Source: CADEFQ01 sp035433705 (GTDB lineage Bacteria; Pseudomonadota; Gammaproteobacteria; Steroidobacterales; Steroidobacteraceae). From it: a stretch of 64,000 nucleotides of DNA. The position numbers and the translations under genes are program-made. The notes under the pieces were generated by a model. It was given only the letters and a program-made list of their open reading frames with translations, was not told the DNA's origin and made no database searches. Below, one piece after another: positions 1-7,977 of the stretch (position 1 is its first letter; every line of letters begins with the position of its first letter). The DNA lies in the NCBI GenBank assembly GCA_035433705.1, contig DAORVK010000001.1:60052-124051 (forward strand), given 5' to 3'.

Positions 1-800
1 AGCTTCATCCAGGTCTCGCCCGCATCGTCGGTGCGAAAAAGGTGCCCACGCAAGCCGAACACCAGGAGCGAGTCGCCCCCGAGCGGCAGCAGGCCATACA
101 TGGAGCCGTCGTAAGGCAGCGGCAGCGAGCGCCAGGTCGCACCTTCATCGCTCGATCGATACACGTGCCCGGCCTCCGCCGCGATGTAGAGGCGCTCGCC
201 CGCCTTCGCGATGCGGTTCAGGTGATACTGGATGGGCAGCCCCTCGTCAGGGTCGGCATCGCTCACCGGCGCGTGGGCGGGCACCGCCGCATCGACGAAG
301 GGTTGCGGTGCCCAGGTCTCCCCGCCGTCGGTCGTAGTGTAGAACGCCGAGTAGGCGCCGATCGCGATGCCGTGCTGAGCATCGCGGAACCACACGTCGA
401 GCAGCGGCCGCTGCGCCTCAATCGATTCGTGCACTTTTTTCCAGGTCGTACCGCCGTCGGCGGTGCGCAGGATCACCTCGTCGTGACCCACGACCCACGC
501 ATGGTGCTCGTCGATCATCGTGACGGCCGTGAGCAGAGCGAGCGTGGGCACGTGCGGCGACTGCACCCAAGTGGCGCCCGCATCGTTCGAGACGAGGATA
601 TGCCCGCGCGAGCCGACTGCGATGCGCTTCTCGCCGTAGGCGGCGATATCGAGCAGCAGGGTCTTCGCGGAGAGCGGCGCGACCCAGGATTCCCCGGGTA
701 TCTCGGCCGCAGCGGTGACCGCGAACAGGGGCGCGGCGAGGAGCGACGCGCACAACGCGCGCCGCCCGATTCCTTGCCTCAGTCGTTCACCGCACGCCAC
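1..800 (-). CDS. YCF48-like/BNR-repeat beta-propeller protein, exported (3' end outside window)
   Basis: The reading frame runs off the left edge, so only about 266 residues are visible. The N-terminus has a twin Arg, a hydrophobic stretch (CASLLAAPLFAVTAAA) and a likely signal-peptidase site, so it is probably periplasmic. The body carries repeated Asp-box motifs (SNDAGATW, TADGGTTW, TTDGGETW, SSDEGATW, TDDAGETW), typical of Ycf48/sialidase-type propellers. Start is taken as GTG at 800, overlapping the upstream DUF1329 gene by 14 nt; an in-frame TTG further in is possible. It follows DUF1302 and DUF1329 genes on the same strand. In other proteobacteria this trio often accompanies an RND/MMPL exporter, which may lie beyond the left edge. 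Its own molecular role is unknown. Confidence 0.8.
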   Translation of the reverse strand, partial: MACGERLRQGIGRRALCASLLAAPLFAVTAAAEIPGESWVAPLSAKTLLLDIAAYGEKRIAVGSRGHILVSNDAGATWVQSPHVPTLALLTAVTMIDEHHAWVVGHDEVILRTADGGTTWKKVHESIEAQRPLLDVWFRDAQHGIAIGAYSAFYTTTDGGETWAPQPFVDAAVPAHAPVSDADPDEGLPIQYHLNRIAKAGERLYIAAEAGHVYRSSDEGATWRSLPLPYDGSMYGLLPLGGDSLLVFGLRGHLFRTDDAGETWMK

Positions 801-2160
801 GTCGCGCCAGCTGGCTCGGCTGGTAATCCGCGGCGGTGCGCTTGACCGTGAAATCGTAGCCCTGCGGCTCCTCGTTCTGCAGACCGAGCGCGAGATAGCG
901 GCCGTTGCTGAGGTCCATCACCGTCTCGAGCGTGGTCCAGAGCGAGGGCACATCGTAGAACTCCATCGCGTGTCCTTCCTGCACACGGTAGAGCTCGCCG
1001 CGGCGGTCGTAGCAATCGACTGCGACGATCTGCCAGGAGTCTTCGTCCACATACAGTGTGCGGCGGCTGTAAAGGTGGTTCTGGCCCGGCTTCAGGGTCG
1101 AATCGACCACCCACACGCGATGCAGCTCGTAGCGCGCGTGATCCTGGTTGATGTGGTTCTTCTTCAGGATATCCGTGTACTTCAGCTTGTGGCTCGAGAT
1201 CCGGTACGAATTGTACGGGACGTAGATTTCCTTCTTGCCGACGAGCTTCCAGTCGTAGCGCTGCGGGCTGCCGTTGTACATGTCGAGCTGGTCGGAGGTG
1301 CGCAGGTTGTCGGAGTTGGTGCCCGGGTTGTCGAACGCAACGTTCGGCGCGCGACGCACGCGGCGCTGGCCGGGGTTGTAGACCCACGCCTTCCTGTTCT
1401 CGATCGACTGGTCGAGCGTCTCCTGCACGAGCAGGATCTCGCCCGCAAGGCGCGCGGGCGCGGTCGTCTCCTGGATGAAATAGAGGATGATGTTGTTCAG
1501 GTTCTCCGAGGTCGCGCCCGGCAAGCTGTAGGCCGCGAACGTATCGTCGATGAACCGCACCATGGCGTAGTCGCCTGACACGGTGACCGGCGCCTGTCCG
1601 ATACGGCGCACGACTGCGTTCGCTCGGTAACGCAGGATGTGGTTCCAGAACACCTCGACCCCTTCCCTGGGGATCGGGAACGGGATGCCCTCACCGGCGT
1701 GAGTCACGCCGTTGCCGCCCGCCGCGAGCTGTGCGGTGGTCGCGATGCGCTTCGTGGCGTCGTAGATGCGCTGGGGGACCGCTGCACTCCGGTGAGTGGG
1801 GTAGACGAGCATCTTGTAGGTCGACTTGTACTGCTGCAGCAGCTTCTTCTGCCCTTCGGTGAGCCGCCCGGCGTACTGCGCCATGTTCGCTGCGGTGATC
1901 GTGAAGAGCGGCTTGTCGCCCGCATACGGGTCGGGCCGGTGATCGGTCGGCTTCCAGGACGCGAAGCCCGCCTTCGCCGGCGAACTGAGGCCGCCCTCCC
2001 ACGCGGGAATGGTGCCCTCGGCGTTGCCTTTCCTTTCGGCGCCGAGCGGTGTGAGGTCGGCGCCGAGGCGCGCTGCTTCCTGCGCGGTGACGGCCGCAAG
2101 CGCCGGCGCCGACGCGAGGGCCAGCACGAGTGTCATCGTCTGGATGAGATGCCGTTTCAT
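787..2160 (-). CDS. DUF1329 family exported protein
   Basis: A 457-residue protein starting at ATG 2160, preceded by a clear GGAGG ribosome site; an upstream in-frame ATG at 2181 is less likely. MKRHLIQTMTLVLALASAPALAA is a standard signal peptide. The mature N-terminus has the family hallmark of an ADLTPLGAE stretch followed by GTIPAWEGGL. DUF1329 proteins are periplasmic or outer-membrane-associated, adopt a LolA/LolB-like fold by prediction, and usually sit beside DUF1302 proteins. Here DUF1302 is directly upstream (34 bp) and the YCF48-like gene overlaps the 3' end, so the three are probably one transcript. The likely role is envelope transport of a hydrophobic compound, inferred from context only. 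Confidence 0.88.
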   Translation of the reverse strand: MKRHLIQTMTLVLALASAPALAAVTAQEAARLGADLTPLGAERKGNAEGTIPAWEGGLSSPAKAGFASWKPTDHRPDPYAGDKPLFTITAANMAQYAGRLTEGQKKLLQQYKSTYKMLVYPTHRSAAVPQRIYDATKRIATTAQLAAGGNGVTHAGEGIPFPIPREGVEVFWNHILRYRANAVVRRIGQAPVTVSGDYAMVRFIDDTFAAYSLPGATSENLNNIILYFIQETTAPARLAGEILLVQETLDQSIENRKAWVYNPGQRRVRRAPNVAFDNPGTNSDNLRTSDQLDMYNGSPQRYDWKLVGKKEIYVPYNSYRISSHKLKYTDILKKNHINQDHARYELHRVWVVDSTLKPGQNHLYSRRTLYVDEDSWQIVAVDCYDRRGELYRVQEGHAMEFYDVPSLWTTLETVMDLSNGRYLALGLQNEEPQGYDFTVKRTAADYQPSQLARRGVR

Positions 2161-2194
2161 GTCGAACCTCCTGCCGGACACTGCGCGCGGGCGC

Positions 2195-4294
2195 TCAGAA
2201 CGAATACTTCACCGTCGCCGAGATGTAGTCGCGATCATTCAGCTCATTCCAGCGGCTCGCGCCGGCGAACTGGGTGTACGCGAAATCGAGTTCCCAGGTG
2301 GCGCGCAAGTTGGCGCCGACTCCGAGGGTGAAGCCATAACGCCCTTCCTGGAAGTTGCCGCCCGGCCCGGGCGTGATGCCCTGCACATCCTGCTGGAACG
2401 CGACACGGGGCAGGACGTTCCAGGGACCCACAAGGCCCGGATATTCGAGGCGGCCCGCGAGGCGATAACCCCACGAGGTGGCGTCGGCGAATTTGTCCTG
2501 CGGCTCCACTTCGTTGAAGTGGCGGTTTGCGAGTACCTCGTTGCCACTCACCACGGTCGCCGGGCCGTTGTAGCGCAGGCCGCGGCCGTTCGGACCGCCG
2601 GTGAGCTTGTCCTCCATGCCGACGACATGCGTGACACCGAACTCACCGACGAGCACGAGCTGCGAGGCACGCAGCACGTTCGCGAAGGCCTTGGTCGCGG
2701 TGAACTGGAACTGCATCATGTCGTGCCGTTCCCAGCCCCGGATCTCGCTGTTGAGGCCGTAGGCGCCAAGCTGGCCGCAGCGGCTCAGGGTTGAACCGGC
2801 GCCGGGCAGACAGGTGGTCGGGAACGGTGCGCCGGGCGGCTGGGTTGCCGCGAACGCGGCCTGCTCGAACGGAGTGAGGGCCGCAAAGAGCAGCTCCACG
2901 TCGTCGAACTGGTATGGCTGGTCGAAGCGATAGGTGAACTCGCCCTGCAGCGCGATGCCGGTGCGCTGCAACTGCGTGTTGAACGAAAGACCGATCAGCT
3001 TGATGTCCTCCGGGTACTCGGTGAAGTAGCCCGCCGTCCTTGCGTACTCGTGCGTGCCGATGTTGGTGGCCTGCGCGGTGACGTTGCCGCCCTGCAAGTG
3101 CGTGTTCGCGCCGATCGTGGCGTACTGGGTCGCGGTGGCGAGACTCAGGTTGCCACCGGCCGCGGCCGCGCGCGCCACCGCGACCTGCGCAGCGGTTGCG
3201 ACTGCGGCGTTGAACGGCAGCCCCGCCGCGAGACCCTGTGCCGCCGCGCCAACCGCGGTGAGCCCGCCGATCGAGTTGCCGATACCGGCGCGTGTACCGG
3301 TGCGACCGGAGATCAGCGGCAGGCGACTGTGGTAGTTGAGAAAGTACAGGCCGAATTCCGTGCCGTTGTTGAAGTCCGGCAGATAGAGTTTGATGTTCGC
3401 GCCGTACTGGCCCTGGTTGTCCGGATCGCGGGTGGGCAGGCGCGGCACCTGCTGGAAGTCGCGGATCAGCGGCCCACCGAGCCGCGAGAAATCGACGCCC
3501 TGATCGGAGAATGCGCCGAAACCGAGCAGCACGGTCCTGCCGCCTGGCACCGCGAAGTCGTTGGTGCTGAAATACGAGCCGGTCGGCTCCGGAATGGTCG
3601 GGTTCCAGTCGGCGATATAGACGGCCTGGGCGCTCACGTTGTCGCTGAACTGCAGCGAAAGCAGCGCCATTTCCTGCGGCAGGAAGCCTTCGCGCAGTTC
3701 GGCGCCCGGCACGCGCAGCGCCGCAACGTCGAAATGGTTGATGACGTTGATGCCGCCCTGGATGAACGTGCTCTCGCCCCAGCTTGCGACCTGGCGGCCG
3801 AGCCGCAGTTCGCCCTGGGTGCTGCCCTCGCCGAATTTCCAGTAGCCGAAGGCGTCGAGCAGGCGCTCGTAGCTGCCGACGAGGTCTTTCGTGTCCCGCG
3901 AAAGGCGCGTGCGCGCGGTGTTGCCGCCCATCACGTCGAAGTCGTACAGCGCCGAGCCGCGCACGAACAGGCCCACATTCCTGTAATCGAGGCCGAGCTC
4001 GGTGACGAGCTTCGCGGCGCGGCTGAAGAGACCCTGCGGGTAGTTGATGTCGCCGTCGTCGCCGTTGGCGGAGCGGCCACAGCCGCCGTTCGCGTTGGCG
4101 ATCAGCCGGCAGTCGCGGTCCTCGATGCGCCACGCCTGCCCGTAGCTGATCGTGGTGTCCCAGCTGCCACGCAGCGTGCCCGCGCTGTTCTGGAATTCGA
4201 TTGCCTGCGCAGAAGGCGCGCAGAACGCTCCGATGCCGGCTGCCGCGAGCATGGTGGACAGCAGCTGACGACGGGCCCCTCTCGTATTCTTCAT
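2195..4294 (-). CDS. DUF1302 family outer-membrane protein
   Basis: A 699-residue protein starting at ATG 4294 behind a weak GGGGA site; longer in-frame starts exist but precede the signal peptide. The signal sequence covers about residues 1-35, ending near APSAQA. After it comes the typical DUF1302 opening (IEFQNSAGTLRGSWDTT). The chain is rich in alternating beta-strand sequence and ends in ATVKYSF, with a terminal Phe expected for outer-membrane barrel insertion. It is first in the DUF1302-DUF1329-YCF48 set. There is an unusual Ala/Gly-rich segment at about residues 340-410. Substrate is unknown; relatives have been linked to lipid or steroid uptake and export, but nothing here identifies a ligand. 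Confidence 0.87.
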   Translation of the reverse strand: MKNTRGARRQLLSTMLAAAGIGAFCAPSAQAIEFQNSAGTLRGSWDTTISYGQAWRIEDRDCRLIANANGGCGRSANGDDGDINYPQGLFSRAAKLVTELGLDYRNVGLFVRGSALYDFDVMGGNTARTRLSRDTKDLVGSYERLLDAFGYWKFGEGSTQGELRLGRQVASWGESTFIQGGINVINHFDVAALRVPGAELREGFLPQEMALLSLQFSDNVSAQAVYIADWNPTIPEPTGSYFSTNDFAVPGGRTVLLGFGAFSDQGVDFSRLGGPLIRDFQQVPRLPTRDPDNQGQYGANIKLYLPDFNNGTEFGLYFLNYHSRLPLISGRTGTRAGIGNSIGGLTAVGAAAQGLAAGLPFNAAVATAAQVAVARAAAAGGNLSLATATQYATIGANTHLQGGNVTAQATNIGTHEYARTAGYFTEYPEDIKLIGLSFNTQLQRTGIALQGEFTYRFDQPYQFDDVELLFAALTPFEQAAFAATQPPGAPFPTTCLPGAGSTLSRCGQLGAYGLNSEIRGWERHDMMQFQFTATKAFANVLRASQLVLVGEFGVTHVVGMEDKLTGGPNGRGLRYNGPATVVSGNEVLANRHFNEVEPQDKFADATSWGYRLAGRLEYPGLVGPWNVLPRVAFQQDVQGITPGPGGNFQEGRYGFTLGVGANLRATWELDFAYTQFAGASRWNELNDRDYISATVKYSF

Positions 4295-4382
4295 TTCGAT
4301 CCCCACCGCCGTGAGACCAGCGAATTGGTTGAGAGCCATCGGCGCCTGCAGGCGCATAGACTGCGCCAACATAGCACTTCGC

Positions 4383-6818
4383 TCAGGTGTGTACCACTTG
4401 CAGGATGCTGTGGCGGATCCGCTCGGACAGCACGATCTCGGCATCCTGGGCGACACGCTCGAGCACCTCGTCGAAGGCGAGCACGCCGCCGCTCTCCACC
4501 CGGATCACGCCACGCTCCCGCAACCGGTCGAGGAAGTCGCCAAAGAGGCTGCGATCGAAGAATTCCGGCGAGTTGAAACCGTGCAGCATCGTCATGCGCT
4601 GCGCCATGAGCTGGCAGCGCTCCTCGAGCGCGGTCTGCGTGACCGACCTGCTGCCGGCGTTGATCAATACCGCGATCGCAAGATAGTAGCGCTCGACGGT
4701 CTGGATCGTCGCCTGCGCGAGAAACGAGAGCTGCACGGCCTCGGGCGTCGTCGAGGGCGCGCGCCGCCATCCGCCGCCGTCGGCCGTGGCGCTCACGAGG
4801 CCGCGCGCGGCGAGCGCGGCGAGCAGTGAGTCGGTCACCGCGCGGATCTCGTCCTCCGGCCAGCGGATGAAGAGCTCGGCCGCGATGTACGGATACACAC
4901 GCCAGACGAGCCGGTGGATGTCCTCGGTGCGCATGATCGAATTGCCGACGAACGCGCAGGCGATCAGCGAGGGCATCGCGAAGAGGTGCAGCACGTTGTT
5001 GCGGTACCAGGCCGCCAGCACGGCGCTCGCGTCGCTCATGCGCACGAGGTCGCCGAGCTTGTGCGACTGGCGCGCGATCATGTTCATCGCCTCGCCGTAC
5101 GCGAGGATCGCCTCTGGCGTCTCGGCAGTGACCGTCACGCGCGGTCCGTACGGCGCCAGGGCGAGCAGCGCGAGATACAGCTCGAGCTGGCGCAGCAGGT
5201 CTGCACGCAGCATCGCCTGGCGCGGTGTAGCCAGCAGCGTCAGCGCGAGCAGGTTCACGGGCGTGACCGCGGCCGCGGCATTGATGTTTCGCATGATGCG
5301 CCCGGCGAGCTCATCGGCGACCTGCGCGAGCCAGGGTGCGCGGGCATCATTCTCGAGGCCATGGGCGCGCCAGTCCGGCGCCGCGCGCGCCAGCACGTCA
5401 TCGAGCGCGATCGGCTCGCCGAGATTCACGTGCACGCGACCGAACTTTTCGCGCAGCACCTTGAGCGCTTTCAGCATGCCGAACACGCTCTCCTTTTCCT
5501 TTGGCTTGCCCGACAGCTCGCTCACGTAGGTCGCAGCCTCGACGACCCGCTCGTAACCGAAATAGACAGGCACGAACACGACGGGCCGCACGGGCTCGCG
5601 CAGGAAGCTGCGGATCGTCATCGACAGCATGCCGGTCTTCGGCTGGAGCAGTCGCCCGGTGCGCGACCGGCCGCCCTCGATGAAGAACTCGATCGAGTGG
5701 CCGCGCGCCATGATCGTCGCGAGATACTTCATGAACACGATCGTGTAGAGCGCGTTGCCGCGAAAGCTGCGGCGGATGAAGAACGCGCCGCCTTTGCGCA
5801 GGAAGCGGCCGGCCACAGGCATGTTGAGGTTCACGCCGGCCGCAATGTGCGGAACCGCGTAGCCCTGCCCGAAGATCGCGTACGAGAGCAGCAGGTAGTC
5901 CATGTGGCTCCTGTGGCAGGGCACGTAGACGACTTCATTGCCTTCGGCCACCTGCTGCAGTGTTTCGGCGTGGCCGACGATCACGCCGTCGTAGAGGCGG
6001 TTCCACAGCCGCCGCAGCGCCTTTTCCATGAGCGTGACGAAGCGGTGCGAGTAGTTCGCCGCGATCTCCCCGGCATACTTGCGGGCGGTCTCGAGCGCCT
6101 CGCGTCGCGTGACCTGCCGCTCCCGCGCCTCCGCCGCAACGGCCGCGCGCACGGCGCGGGTGCGCAGCACCGTCGTGACGATCGTGCGCCGGTGCGACAG
6201 ATCGGGCCCGATGCGCGCCGCGCGCTGGCGGCGAAACTGGGCGCGGGCGAGGCGCGCGATGCGACGCGCCTGCAGGTTCGGAGCGCGACCGCCAGCGTCG
6301 AGCAGGCTGCGCAGTGATACGGGATCACCGAGTTCGACCATCGTCGCGCGGCCGTTGAAGACCACGGTCAGCGCCTTGCGCAGGCGGCTGCCAAAAGCCC
6401 AGTCCTCCGACAGGAAGAGACGCAGCCAGGAGTCTTCCTTCTGCGGCGCGCGACCCCAGTAGACGGCGGCCGGCACGAGATCGACATCGAGGGCAGAGTC
6501 GCGCTGCAGGGACTCGACGAGCTGGTGCAGCTCGGCGGGCGGGCGACGGTCGATGCGCGCACTCCAGAAGTTGAGCGGCCGCGAGAGATAGAACCAGGCG
6601 CGAAAGCGCTTGAGCTCACCGCCCCCGAGCCGCGCTGCCGGGCGCGGCAGTTTTCCCCTCGCGCAGGCGTTCTGCAGCACGGCGAGATCCGTCGTGCTCG
6701 CCCGCTCGAGCAGATAGCAGACCGGCGCCGGGCGCGTGGCGAGCCGTGCCGCAATGTCCTCGGGGCGGACGGCCACGCGTACCCAGAGCGAAAGCAGGCG
6801 ACGCAGCAGCCATTCCAT
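4383..6818 (-). CDS. plsB: Glycerol-3-phosphate 1-O-acyltransferase PlsB
   Basis: An 811-residue protein, the length expected for PlsB. It acylates the sn-1 position of glycerol-3-phosphate at the inner membrane, the first step of phospholipid synthesis. The four acyltransferase blocks are visible: block I CHRSHMDYLLLSY with the catalytic HX4D near residues 301-306, block II GAFFIRRSFRGN, block III FFIEGGRSRTG, block IV VFVPVYFGYERV. A basic N-terminal region and a long C-terminal helical domain match the family. It lies 20 bp downstream of the alpha/beta hydrolase gene on the same strand, so co-transcription is likely. No clear ribosome site precedes the ATG. Confidence 0.95.
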   Translation of the reverse strand: MEWLLRRLLSLWVRVAVRPEDIAARLATRPAPVCYLLERASTTDLAVLQNACARGKLPRPAARLGGGELKRFRAWFYLSRPLNFWSARIDRRPPAELHQLVESLQRDSALDVDLVPAAVYWGRAPQKEDSWLRLFLSEDWAFGSRLRKALTVVFNGRATMVELGDPVSLRSLLDAGGRAPNLQARRIARLARAQFRRQRAARIGPDLSHRRTIVTTVLRTRAVRAAVAAEARERQVTRREALETARKYAGEIAANYSHRFVTLMEKALRRLWNRLYDGVIVGHAETLQQVAEGNEVVYVPCHRSHMDYLLLSYAIFGQGYAVPHIAAGVNLNMPVAGRFLRKGGAFFIRRSFRGNALYTIVFMKYLATIMARGHSIEFFIEGGRSRTGRLLQPKTGMLSMTIRSFLREPVRPVVFVPVYFGYERVVEAATYVSELSGKPKEKESVFGMLKALKVLREKFGRVHVNLGEPIALDDVLARAAPDWRAHGLENDARAPWLAQVADELAGRIMRNINAAAAVTPVNLLALTLLATPRQAMLRADLLRQLELYLALLALAPYGPRVTVTAETPEAILAYGEAMNMIARQSHKLGDLVRMSDASAVLAAWYRNNVLHLFAMPSLIACAFVGNSIMRTEDIHRLVWRVYPYIAAELFIRWPEDEIRAVTDSLLAALAARGLVSATADGGGWRRAPSTTPEAVQLSFLAQATIQTVERYYLAIAVLINAGSRSVTQTALEERCQLMAQRMTMLHGFNSPEFFDRSLFGDFLDRLRERGVIRVESGGVLAFDEVLERVAQDAEIVLSERIRHSILQVVHT

Positions 6819-6838
6819 GGGGAATTACCCGCGGGGTG

Positions 6839-7378
6839 TCATTGCTGGTCGCGCGGCAGGTCGAGCCCGATGAGGAAGTGCTCGAAGTAGAAGCGGATCA
6901 TCCGCAGGTGAGAGTGCAGCAGATGGTCGCTGTCGATGATGTGCATCGTGGCGTGATACTCGCGCGCGAGCCGGAGGCTGTCCTCGAGCGGCACCACGTC
7001 GTCGCGCCAGCCGTGCACGATCGTGAAGGAGCAGTCGATCGAACGGTCGCGCAGCGGCGGCAGCTCATCAAAATAGATGGCCGGCGCCATCAGGAACACG
7101 CCGAGCGTGTGCAGCGTGGGCGCGGCCGCGAGCGAGACATAGCCACCGAGGCTCGAGCCGACCAGCACGAGGTCGCCCTTCACGTCCTTGCAGGAATCCA
7201 CGAGTTTCGTGATGCGCGCCTTCGGTGAATCGATGCCGCGGTAATCAGGCGCAAGCACGTCATAGCCTTCGCGCTGCGCAGTATCGGAGAGTGCGATGAT
7301 CTTGCGGCTGTAAGGAGTCGAATCCTTGCCGTGTGAGAAGACGACTGTGCCACGCATCCCGTCCATTCTAACCCTCAT
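6839..7378 (-). CDS. Alpha/beta-hydrolase (YqiA/RbbA-like serine esterase)
   Basis: A protein of about 179 residues. The start is set at ATG 7378, whose ATGA overlaps the stop of the upstream alkyltransferase-like gene with GGAAG just before it; in-frame ATGs 4 and 7 codons later are alternatives. It has a compact alpha/beta-hydrolase core without a signal peptide: FSHGKDST near the oxyanion hole, nucleophile elbow VGSSLGGY, acid residue region HGWRDDVVP and catalytic His in DSDHLLHS. The family includes small cytoplasmic esterases of uncertain substrate. Coupled translation with the upstream gene and proximity to plsB suggest an operon, but not a shared pathway. Confidence 0.85.
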   Translation of the reverse strand: MRVRMDGMRGTVVFSHGKDSTPYSRKIIALSDTAQREGYDVLAPDYRGIDSPKARITKLVDSCKDVKGDLVLVGSSLGGYVSLAAAPTLHTLGVFLMAPAIYFDELPPLRDRSIDCSFTIVHGWRDDVVPLEDSLRLAREYHATMHIIDSDHLLHSHLRMIRFYFEHFLIGLDLPRDQQ

Positions 7379-7719
7379 CGCTTCCAGAGCCACTCGTCGA
7401 GGTCGCCGGGGCGAGTGCCGCGGGCTGCCGCGACGACACGGCCCCTCTCCACTGTACGCCCCTCCGCGCGCAGCCGGCGCGCCTGTTCCCGGTGCAAATG
7501 CGAACCCGCCGGAAACGCAATGCGCCCGTTCGCGCCGATCACGCGATGCCACGGCACGCGCAGCGCCCCGGGGGCTGCCTTCAGTGCCACTGCTACCCAG
7601 CGCGCGCGACGCGGCAGGCCCGCCCGGCGCGCCACCTCCCCGTAGCTCGCGGTCGCGCCGTGCGGAATCGCCCGCACCACCTGCCACACGCGCGCCATCG
7701 CCGTCGCACGCTCATCCAT
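7375..7719 (-). CDS. Alkyltransferase-like (ATL) DNA-binding protein, MGMT family
   Basis: A 114-residue single-domain member of the O6-alkylguanine-DNA methyltransferase family. The MGMT active-site PCHRV is replaced by PWHRV, the tryptophan hallmark of ATL proteins (E. coli YbaZ type). These cannot transfer alkyl groups but bind O6-alkylguanine lesions and hand them to nucleotide-excision repair. Upstream residues GATASYGEVARRAG form the usual helix-turn-helix part. Start is ATG 7719 (MDERATAMARVWQVV); the longer upstream extension has no homology to the family. It heads the apparent ATL-hydrolase-plsB transcription unit. Confidence 0.88.
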   Translation of the reverse strand: MDERATAMARVWQVVRAIPHGATASYGEVARRAGLPRRARWVAVALKAAPGALRVPWHRVIGANGRIAFPAGSHLHREQARRLRAEGRTVERGRVVAAARGTRPGDLDEWLWKR

Positions 7720-7753
7720 TGTGTCGCTCCCCAGGACGACATTGTAGAGACTC

Positions 7754-7977
7754 GTGAGCGACTGGAAGTTCTGGATCGACCGCGGCGGCAGCGCCCCTCG
7801 CCGCATCGCATGTCGTGTCGCCGCTCGTGCGCTTCGTCGCGCATGGCGACACGACCGTATTCGATGCGTATCTGTCGCCACCGCTTGCGGACTATATCGA
7901 TCGGGTCACGAGCGCCGCGGCAGCCGTCGATGCGCTCTACGGCGCGCTCGTTCAGGAGTCGAGCACGATGCCCTGAA
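7754..7977 (+). pseudogene. Remnant of hydantoinase/5-oxoprolinase (HyuA-type), internally deleted
   Basis: A GTG at 7754 opens with MSDWKFWIDRGG, the characteristic N-terminus of HyuA/5-oxoprolinase proteins, where RGGTFTD normally follows. After about 7790 this frame loses similarity. In a different frame (from about 7800) the sequence reads SHVVSPLVRFVAHGDTTVFD and AYLSPPLADYIDRV, resembling an interior HyuA segment (SP..RFV.RGDTT..DAYL.P), ending at TGA 7975-7977. A gene normally near 2 kb or more is thus reduced to about 220 bp, with the middle missing and the frame shifted. The last 26 bp overlap the end of the convergent sheath gene. Family assignment rests on motif recall, not a search. 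Confidence 0.6.

Noticed and set aside
3050..4576. Long plus-strand frame opposite the DUF1302 gene
   Set aside because: Composition is that of an antisense shadow; no domain or ribosome site, while the minus-strand frame is a clear outer-membrane protein.
7375..7719. Active O6-methylguanine methyltransferase
   Set aside because: The acceptor Cys is replaced by Trp (PWHRV), so it is an ATL protein.
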